Shown: in pieces, positions 6,114 to 11,931 of the stretch
How the letters are laid out: every line of letters begins with the position of its first letter
How positions within the stretch are numbered: the first letter of the stretch is position 1
Assembly: GCA_002708885.1 (NCBI GenBank)
Contig: PAPL01000012.1
Coordinates: forward strand, 12,121 to 24,051
Reading direction: 5' to 3'
DNA from: Verrucomicrobiales bacterium
Lineage (GTDB): Bacteria > Verrucomicrobiota > Verrucomicrobiia > Verrucomicrobiales > DEV007
DNA: 11,931 nt
Translations under genes and position numbers: made by a program
The notes under the pieces: model-generated
What the model was told of the DNA's origin: nothing
The model's database searches: none
Seen by the model: only the letters and a program-made list of their open reading frames with translations

Positions 6114-7640
6114 TCAATTATTTAGGAATGCCCAGAGATGAGCATTTGAGCGGAAATAAATTTTGGTTTTATCTACTGCTGGATTTACAAAAACCGGTTC
6201 TCCAATATCATATTTATGCACTTGTGAAAATGTTTTACCTGGTTTAACAATCGATACCTGACCCCGATCAGAAACTAAATAAATGTGTTTATTTGCAACT
6301 ATCGGGGAAGCGCTGTATTGCCCTGATCCACTCACTCTTTCTCTATAAATCTGTTTTCCAGAATTTGCGTTGACTGTTGCAAGTAGTCCGCCATTACGGA
6401 CAAGGTAGATAATATTTTCATAAAATAAAGGAGAAGGTATTTCAGGTATGCTACGATTAAGTTCCCAGCTCACATGACTTTCTTCTACATTTCCAGTTCC
6501 ACCTGATCTGATTGCAACGAGTATGGGCTTTCCGCGTCGAAAGGTCATGTGGCTAATGAATTCATCTCTAGTCCAGACATTGTCTTTGTTTTTATCTACC
6601 CATCTTAATATCCCATCAACCCTTTCTTTGCGGCGATTAGCTTCTTTGGGTAGTGGAATGCCAAATCCAGGATGGCCAAGGGGCAGTTCGGGTCTTAATG
6701 GATAAGTGAAATCACCGATCATTTCAGATCTACTTATTTTGCCATCATCGTTCGCGTCAAATTTTAACAGCGATTTCCAGAAAGGTTCAGGATCAATTTT
6801 TTTATCTGCTCCCCCTCCCAATTGTGCGGAAGATATATAGACGTGTTCTTTTCCGACTACCGGAACAGCAATTGTTTCACGTGAAAAACCTCCAACGAAC
6901 CATTTTTCAGTGCCCGTATCGGGATTATAACTCCGCACTCTTTCGTTACCTAGAACGATGAGTTCATCATTCTTTTCTTTGTGCCATATTGTTGGAGTGG
7001 ACCATCCGCTACGATGATGTGGTCGAGAAACTGACCATTTTGATTGCCCATTATCTTTATTGAAAGCAATGATTTTAGATTGGCTGAGCCTACTACCGGG
7101 CAAGTTTGAGTCGTTATCGATTACTAATATGATGGTTTGCTTATAACCTATAGGAGATGTGGACATTCCATAAAGGCTTTTAGGAGTTGGAATGGGTACT
7201 TCCCATTGCTTTTGTCCATTATGATCATAACAGAGCAAACCATATGAACCAAAATAAACATATACTTGTTTACTGTCCACGAATGGAGTTGAAGCGGCAG
7301 GACTGCTGGTTGCGTGAACTTTTTCGATTGGCATTTTAGGTGCGATCCTTTCCCAAAGAATATTGCCGTTTTCGGTATCGAAACAGAGGGTGATAAGTCT
7401 ATCCTTTCTTATTCCTGTTAAAAAAATTTTTTGCCCAAAAATGACTGGAGAAGATAATCCCTCGGGGATTTTGGTTTTCCAGGCAATGTTTTCATCATTT
7501 ATTTTAATCGGAGGATTAAAACCTTCAGTTGCTATGCCTGATCCGTTCGGTCCTCGGAACTGGTTCCAGTGCTCTGCCTGCAGTGTAGAAAAAAAAGCAA
7601 AAGAAACGAAAATTAAAGATGCTAAAACTGTCATTTTCAT
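6114..7640 (-). CDS. Secreted PQQ-type beta-propeller protein with inserted EF-hand pair
   Basis: A 508-residue exported protein with signal peptide (hydrophobic 5-20, cleavage near LQA-E at 22). It then has 'WNQFRGPNGSG', the usual opening of quinoprotein-like (PQQ/BamB-like) beta-propellers in Planctomycetes and Verrucomicrobia. Repeated blade motifs include 'CFDTENGNILWE', 'CYDHNGQKQWE', 'AFNKDNGQSKWS', 'SYNPDTGTEKWF' and 'TVNANSGKQIYR'. Between blades lie two EF-hand loops: 295-306 (D-x-N-x-D-G-x-I-x-x-x-E, canonical) and 349-360 (D-x-N-x-D-N-x-x-x-x-x-E, Asn replacing the usual Gly). Both should bind calcium. Such proteins are commonly annotated as PQQ-binding, but no dehydrogenase active site is evident, so catalysis cannot be claimed; a scaffold or binding role is equally likely. 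The ATG is 12 bases after the amylase stop on the same strand, indicating one operon. No Shine-Dalgarno is seen. Confidence 0.88.
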   Translation of the reverse strand: MKMTVLASLIFVSFAFFSTLQAEHWNQFRGPNGSGIATEGFNPPIKINDENIAWKTKIPEGLSSPVIFGQKIFLTGIRKDRLITLCFDTENGNILWERIAPKMPIEKVHATSSPAASTPFVDSKQVYVYFGSYGLLCYDHNGQKQWEVPIPTPKSLYGMSTSPIGYKQTIILVIDNDSNLPGSRLSQSKIIAFNKDNGQSKWSVSRPHHRSGWSTPTIWHKEKNDELIVLGNERVRSYNPDTGTEKWFVGGFSRETIAVPVVGKEHVYISSAQLGGGADKKIDPEPFWKSLLKFDANDDGKISRSEMIGDFTYPLRPELPLGHPGFGIPLPKEANRRKERVDGILRWVDKNKDNVWTRDEFISHMTFRRGKPILVAIRSGGTGNVEESHVSWELNRSIPEIPSPLFYENIIYLVRNGGLLATVNANSGKQIYRERVSGSGQYSASPIVANKHIYLVSDRGQVSIVKPGKTFSQVHKYDIGEPVFVNPAVDKTKIYFRSNAHLWAFLNN

Positions 7641-7652
7641 AAATTGATTGGT

Positions 7653-9467
7653 TTATATTTTTTTAATGAACAGCGCGAAACCATAATCACCGAGTCTCTT
7701 TAATGAGGTATGTTCAGAACGAAATAATAAATCAAAATCTTTTTCAATAATCGGCATTGGAGCAGGTCTGTTCGAAGCATTGAAGATAGCAATACAAGTA
7801 TCCTTTTGATATTTTCTTTTGAAAGCAATCACTCGGCTATTATTATCTGCTAGGATAATCTTAAAATCGCCTCGTTTCAGTGCAGAAGATCTTTTTCTAA
7901 TCGAACATAATTGTGTGTAGAAATTCAGCAAACTTTCGTTTTGTTTCACTTCGCTTACATTTTCACGAGATGGTCCGAAGGGTGTAGCGGATTCATTTTC
8001 ATAATTTATATCGGGCCAAATCATAGGTTTCCTACAGTCAGGATCATCTGCTCCCCACATCCCAACTTCGTCGCCATAATAAATGAAGGGGGCTCCAGGT
8101 GAGAAGAACTGAAAAGCCACAATTTGCATTAATCTTCTTTGATTATTATGGCTGACAGGATTTATGGAATAATTTCTGTTTCTTTTCAAATTGGCACCAT
8201 GATCGAGTCTGTGTTCTGGATTTTCAATCATTGACCCTAACCGCTGAGTGTCGTGGCTCCCCAGTAGATTTTGTAATCCCAAGCACACATCATAACCATA
8301 ATCTGTGTGTATTTTTATTATCTCTCGAGTAAAATCGGATGCGCTCAGGGTGCCTTTGGACTGATTAAAGAATTGGTAGGCTGTGTCGGCGAACCGATAA
8401 TTCATGACGGCATCAAAGGTGTCTCCTTTTAGCCATGTCGCGGCATTTTTTAATTTTATATTTTTGTAATCTTCCCACCAAATTTCTCCTGTTAGATATG
8501 CATTAGGATTGATTGTTTTTGTCCAATCGCGAAATTCTCTCCAAAAACCGATAGGGACTTCCGCAGCCACATCAAGTCTCCATCCGTCAATTCCATCTGA
8601 TGGGTCTCCGTCTGAGTTTGGATCCATCCAGCGCTTAATAACAGAACGGAAGTATTCCTTAACTGCCTCCGTGGGACCGGTTTTCCCATGTTTGAAAACA
8701 GGCAAACCTTTGAAACCTGACCAACCTTGGTAATTAAATTCATCCTTGGGAGTGTTTGGATTATCCCATTCTTTAATATCGAACCAATCAGCGTATTTGC
8801 TTGAAGGGCCATTAACCTTTGCTTTTTGCAATGCCCAAAAATTAATGCCTACATGGTTAAAGACTCCATCAATAATAATTTTTATATCGCGGCTATGACA
8901 TTCTCTGATTAATTTGAGAAACAATTTATCGGCGGATGTCCATTGCCATGTTTTAGGAGATGAGGGATCTTCTTTTTGCCACATTTTTTCATCACCTTCT
9001 GGATCAGGTCCAAAATTGTTATCAATGTGATGGAACATAGTTGCTCCATATTTATGCAATGATGGTGATTCAAAGATGGGATTGAGATAAATGGCATTGA
9101 TCCCGATTTTTTTTAAGTAATCGAGCTTGTTTAAAATGCCTTGGATGTCTCCGCCGTATCTTCTTCTCTGAGCATTAAAATAAAAGCCCATGCCATTTTC
9201 AGATTCCCAAGGTTGCATTTTATACCAGTCAGATTCCCAGGGACTAATTTTCCATGATTTGATTGGTTCAAAGGGCCAAGTCCCTTCCAGAGTCTCTTTG
9301 GTGGGATCATTGCTTCTGTCCCCGTTATTAAATCTTTCAGGAAATATTTGATACCAAATGGCATCTTTGGACCAGTCTGGAGGTGTCCCGGATGTCACAT
9401 GATTCGTAATAGAAAGACCCAGGATAAGCAATGTGACCAGATTTCTTTTTTTCTGAAATTTTTCCAT
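7653..9467 (-). CDS. Secreted GH13 alpha-amylase / neopullulanase-type glycosidase
   Basis: Predicted to hydrolyse alpha-1,4-linked glucans (starch, glycogen or maltodextrin) outside the cytoplasm. The 604 residues begin with a signal peptide (basic 1-8, hydrophobic 10-21, cleavage near VTS-G at 26). They enter the (beta/alpha)8 barrel directly at 'DAIWYQIFPERFNNGD' without the N-terminal carbohydrate-binding domain usual in neopullulanases. GH13 conserved regions: I, D200-GVFNH; II, 'GWRLDVAAE' with nucleophile Asp299 and Arg297; III, 'TGEIWW' with acid/base Glu328; IV, 'LGSHDT' with His405-Asp406. All catalytic residues are present. 'GWRLDVA.E' and 'DPDCRKPMIW' resemble the neopullulanase/cyclomaltodextrinase group. 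'DPNSDGDPSDG' (282-292) just before region II is an EF-loop-like, probably calcium-binding stretch. The C-terminal 530-604 is the usual beta-sandwich. It is the first gene of a unit with the beta-propeller gene. No Shine-Dalgarno is visible before the ATG. Confidence 0.94.
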   Translation of the reverse strand: MEKFQKKRNLVTLLILGLSITNHVTSGTPPDWSKDAIWYQIFPERFNNGDRSNDPTKETLEGTWPFEPIKSWKISPWESDWYKMQPWESENGMGFYFNAQRRRYGGDIQGILNKLDYLKKIGINAIYLNPIFESPSLHKYGATMFHHIDNNFGPDPEGDEKMWQKEDPSSPKTWQWTSADKLFLKLIRECHSRDIKIIIDGVFNHVGINFWALQKAKVNGPSSKYADWFDIKEWDNPNTPKDEFNYQGWSGFKGLPVFKHGKTGPTEAVKEYFRSVIKRWMDPNSDGDPSDGIDGWRLDVAAEVPIGFWREFRDWTKTINPNAYLTGEIWWEDYKNIKLKNAATWLKGDTFDAVMNYRFADTAYQFFNQSKGTLSASDFTREIIKIHTDYGYDVCLGLQNLLGSHDTQRLGSMIENPEHRLDHGANLKRNRNYSINPVSHNNQRRLMQIVAFQFFSPGAPFIYYGDEVGMWGADDPDCRKPMIWPDINYENESATPFGPSRENVSEVKQNESLLNFYTQLCSIRKRSSALKRGDFKIILADNNSRVIAFKRKYQKDTCIAIFNASNRPAPMPIIEKDFDLLFRSEHTSLKRLGDYGFALFIKKI

Positions 9468-9548
9468 TAATATAAATAACCGATAGATTTTTAATTTAAT
9501 AGGTAATCCTGAAAGTGGCTAGTTTCTTCAACTGATGTATCATATCAG

Positions 9549-10394
9549 ATGTATGAACCTCAGCTCGGCACATATAATACTCTGAGTGTTATTGAAAAGC
9601 ATGAATCCGGACTATTGCTTGATGGGAAGGAGTCTTTCGGATCTATTCTTCTGCCAAAGCGGTATGTAGGAGATGAGGTTCGTGTAGGAGATGACGTTAG
9701 GATTTTCCTTTATTTGGATTCAGAGGATAGACCAATAGCAACGACTGAATGTCCATATGCCGTTGTTGGTGAATTTGCATTTCTTGAAGTCATTGATTCT
9801 AACCGGGCAGGTTCTTTTCTGGATTGGGGATTGCAAAAGGATTTACTTCTCCCTTTTGGCGAGCAACCAAGAAGATTTAGAGTCGGCCAATCAGCTGTGG
9901 TTTATATTTATGTTGATCAGGTCAGTGGTAGAATCGTTGCGTCAGCAAAACTGAAGAAATATGTTTCCGAGGTTGCTCCTGTTGGTCTTCGCGGAGGGAA
10001 TCAAGTCTCGATTATCTTAGTGGAAAAAACTGATATAGGCATTCGGGCTATTGTTAATAATGATTGTTGGGGGATCATAAAGGATGCAGAGATTGAATTG
10101 CTACCTTCAATAGGATCTAGGGTGCAGGGATATGTGAGCCGAATCCGATCAGATGGGCTGGTTGATCTGAGCTTGAATCCGCCAGGATATTCTAAAGTGC
10201 CTGCTGCGGCAGAGAAACTCTATGACCTATTAAAATCTACTGATGAAGGTTTCCTTGCGATTCATGACAAGAGTACCCCAGACTGCATAAGAGAATTCAC
10301 GGGTATGAGTAAAAAAGTTTTCAAACAAGCAGTCGGCATGCTTTATAAGGACAGGAAAATAAAGATTGAAGACAGAGGAATTTCTCTTTCATAG
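9549..10394 (+). CDS. cvfB: CvfB/YitL family S1 RNA-binding protein
   Basis: A 281-residue cytoplasmic protein of the CvfB family, known in Staphylococcus as an RNA-binding regulator of virulence and studied structurally in pneumococcus. It has three S1-like OB-fold domains and a winged helix. Here S1-1 is about 1-65, S1-2 about 68-137, S1-3 about 145-210 and the winged helix about 218-281. The family signature is clear in 'GSFLDWGLQKDLLLPFGEQ' (88-106), and the end 'LYKDRKIKIEDRGISL' is the characteristic closing helix and strand. Such proteins are often mislabelled as GntR regulators. Length is close to the family norm of about 280-300. The gene is divergent from the amylase (81-base spacer) and convergent with acnB (63-base gap). 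No good Shine-Dalgarno precedes the ATG. Confidence 0.9.
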   Translation: MYEPQLGTYNTLSVIEKHESGLLLDGKESFGSILLPKRYVGDEVRVGDDVRIFLYLDSEDRPIATTECPYAVVGEFAFLEVIDSNRAGSFLDWGLQKDLLLPFGEQPRRFRVGQSAVVYIYVDQVSGRIVASAKLKKYVSEVAPVGLRGGNQVSIILVEKTDIGIRAIVNNDCWGIIKDAEIELLPSIGSRVQGYVSRIRSDGLVDLSLNPPGYSKVPAAAEKLYDLLKSTDEGFLAIHDKSTPDCIREFTGMSKKVFKQAVGMLYKDRKIKIEDRGISLS

Positions 10395-10457
10395 TCAGAA
10401 CACCTGCTCGAGGATTCTAGTGAAGTTTTGACTTGGAATAACTGAGAGGCTTTGTGC

Positions 10458-11931
10458 TTATGCAGAAATTAACTCCTTAACTGGTGGAGCAAATTTGGTC
10501 AGATCGATATTTTCTACTGCGATTTGATATTCTTCAAAACTAGGGATTCTTCCTAGGATTGCGGAAAGGACGACGACTGGCGTTGAAGAGAGTAATGATT
10601 CTCCTTTTTTGCGTTCTGAATCTTCAACGACTCTTCCTTGGAAGAGTCTGGTAGATGTTGCCATTACCGTATCGCCTTTCGCGGCTTTTTCTTGATTGCC
10701 CATGCACAGATTACAACCTGGCCTTTCAAGATACATCATGTTATCGTATTCTTTTCGTGCTGAATTTTTTGGATTATTGTCATCAAATTCGAACCCGGAA
10801 TATTTTTGTAAAATATCCCAATCCCCCTCATCTTTAAGTTCCTCAATAATGTTATAGGTTGGGGCTGCTACTACTAGAGGAGCATTAAAATCAACTTTTC
10901 CCTGTTGATTTTCCAGATTCTTAAGCATTTGGGCAACTATCTTTAAATCCCCCTTGTGGACCATGCATGAACCTACAAAACCAAGATCTACCTTTTTTAT
11001 TCCTTCATAATAAGAGAGGGCTCTAATGGTGTCGTGTGTGTAGCGCTTGGAAACATCTTCGTTATGGACATCAGGATCGGCAATCATGGGTTCAACAATT
11101 TGATCCAGATCTACGACGAATTCTGCAAAGTACTTGGCATTTGCATCTGGGGTTAAAGCTGGTTTCTCACCTGATCTTATTTGTGAGATTCTTTGATCCG
11201 CTTGATTCACCAGACCTGCTAAGACGCCCTCTTCGTTGTCCATCCCTTTGTCGATCATTATCTGAATTCTGTGCTTCGCAATCTCCAATGACTCGATCAA
11301 CGTTTCATCTTGAGAAATGCAGATGGATGCTTTGGCCTTCATTTCTGCGGTCCAATCAGTGAATGTGAAGGCTTTGTCTGCAGGTAAAGTTCCTATGTGA
11401 ACTTCTATGACTCTTCCCTGAAAGACATTATCTCCGAATTTCTTTAACATTTGAGCCTGGGTGGCATGAACTACGTCGCGAAAATCCATATAAGGCCTTA
11501 ATTCTCCTTTAAATGTCACTTTGACTGATTCAGGGATAGGCATTGATACTTCACCCGTGGCAAGTGCAAGAGCAACTGTTCCCGAATCTGCTCCGAAGGC
11601 TACTCCCTTAGACATTCTTGTATGCGAATCACCTCCTATAATGATGGCCCATTCATCAACCGTTAGATCATTTAAAACCTTATGGATGACATCAGTCATG
11701 GAATGATATTCTCCTTCGGGATCTCGGGCCGTTATTAGCCCAAATTTATTCATAAACTTCATGAGTTTAGGAATATTGGTCTGAGCTTTCTTATCCCATA
11801 CTGAAGCTGTATGGCATCCTGACTGATAAGCGGCATCCACGGTAGGAGAGATAATTGTCGCAGCCATGGCCTCCAATTCTTGAGATGTCATTAAGCCAGT
11901 AGTGTCTTGTGATCCTACAATATTTACCTCC
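10458..11931 (-). CDS. acnB: Aconitate hydratase B, C-terminal part (cut by the window edge)
   Basis: The TCA-cycle [4Fe-4S] enzyme interconverting citrate and isocitrate; AcnB homologues often also act on 2-methylisocitrate. The frame is open to the right edge, so the Met at 11891 is internal: upstream codons read 'VNIVGSQDTTGLMTSQE', matching the AcnB 'SQDTTG' motif. The visible 490 residues are the C-terminal half of a protein usually about 850-930 long. Numbered from the edge, the active site includes Cys39-His-Thr, 'GGDSHTR' (about 99-105), cluster ligands Cys322 ('FVGSCM'), Cys406 and Cys409 ('PGCNLCMGNQ'), and 'TSTRLFQGR' near 425. Compared with E. coli AcnB there are about 20 extra residues just before 'PGCNLC', as I recall for Bacteroidetes-type AcnB. 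The gene converges on cvfB. The N-terminal HEAT-like and swivel domains lie outside the window. Confidence 0.95.
   Translation of the reverse strand, partial: EVNIVGSQDTTGLMTSQELEAMAATIISPTVDAAYQSGCHTASVWDKKAQTNIPKLMKFMNKFGLITARDPEGEYHSMTDVIHKVLNDLTVDEWAIIIGGDSHTRMSKGVAFGADSGTVALALATGEVSMPIPESVKVTFKGELRPYMDFRDVVHATQAQMLKKFGDNVFQGRVIEVHIGTLPADKAFTFTDWTAEMKAKASICISQDETLIESLEIAKHRIQIMIDKGMDNEEGVLAGLVNQADQRISQIRSGEKPALTPDANAKYFAEFVVDLDQIVEPMIADPDVHNEDVSKRYTHDTIRALSYYEGIKKVDLGFVGSCMVHKGDLKIVAQMLKNLENQQGKVDFNAPLVVAAPTYNIIEELKDEGDWDILQKYSGFEFDDNNPKNSARKEYDNMMYLERPGCNLCMGNQEKAAKGDTVMATSTRLFQGRVVEDSERKKGESLLSSTPVVVLSAILGRIPSFEEYQIAVENIDLTKFAPPVKELISA

Noticed and set aside
7363..7647. 94-codon plus-strand frame opposite the propeller gene start
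   Set aside because: It overlaps the signal peptide and first blades of a well-supported gene, and its composition is that of an antisense shadow.
8492..8812. 106-codon minus-strand frame inside the amylase
   Set aside because: It is an alternative frame on the same strand as the GH13 gene, across conserved region II, with no recognisable domain.
10395..10457. Possible terminator between cvfB and acnB
   Set aside because: CTCGAG is palindromic, but no stem long enough with a T-run on either strand could be drawn.
11036..11362. 108-codon plus-strand frame opposite acnB
   Set aside because: It is the antisense of a conserved enzyme, with no domain or ribosome site.
1..11931. Defence system, CRISPR array, phage or insertion element
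   Set aside because: No direct-repeat array, transposase, integrase, nuclease or tRNA was seen. Every gene of substance matches housekeeping, envelope or polymer-degrading functions, or is a single unknown. FxsA's phage-exclusion name does not by itself mean a defence role.

Overview
The window looks like a piece of chromosome from a marine, AT-rich, Gram-negative-type bacterium. The best guess is the PVC group, probably Verrucomicrobiota. This rests on gene content rather than any marker gene: a Cys-type secreted sulfatase, an outer-compartment beta-propeller protein with the 'WNQFRGPNGSG' opening and inserted EF-hands, a secreted GH13 amylase, a lipoprotein, a di-heme peroxidase, and an AcnB of the form I associate with Bacteroidetes and Verrucomicrobia. 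There are no rRNA, tRNA, insertion sequence, phage or CRISPR signals. Ten complete genes and two edge-truncated genes fill almost all of the sequence.

Layout, left to right. The left edge cuts an fxsA gene (minus), which lies 19 bases downstream of a secreted arylsulfatase-type sulfatase (minus). A roughly 300-base AT-rich divergent region separates these from a membrane fatty acid desaturase (plus). The desaturase ends 2 bases from the end of a convergent DUF2288-like small protein (minus). From an 86-base divergent spacer starts a two-gene unit (plus): a di-heme cytochrome c peroxidase and, 3 bases later, a membrane-anchored protein of unknown function. After about 150 bases comes a GH25-like lipoprotein (plus), convergent with a two-gene unit on the minus strand: a secreted GH13 amylase, then 12 bases later a secreted PQQ-type beta-propeller/EF-hand protein. 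An 81-base divergent spacer leads to cvfB (plus), which converges on acnB (minus). AcnB runs off the right edge, so its N-terminal half lies outside the window.

Functionally this is a mixture of housekeeping genes (acnB, cvfB, fxsA, the desaturase) and exported enzymes for polymer use and envelope upkeep (sulfatase, amylase, beta-propeller protein, GH25-like lipoprotein, peroxidase). I do not see a coherent new multi-gene system. The leads most worth following are the GH25-like lipoprotein, whose catalytic acids appear to be substituted; the small membrane protein coupled to the peroxidase, which resembles the N-terminal part of a GTPase family but has no GTPase domain; and the EF-hand pair inside the beta-propeller protein co-transcribed with the amylase.
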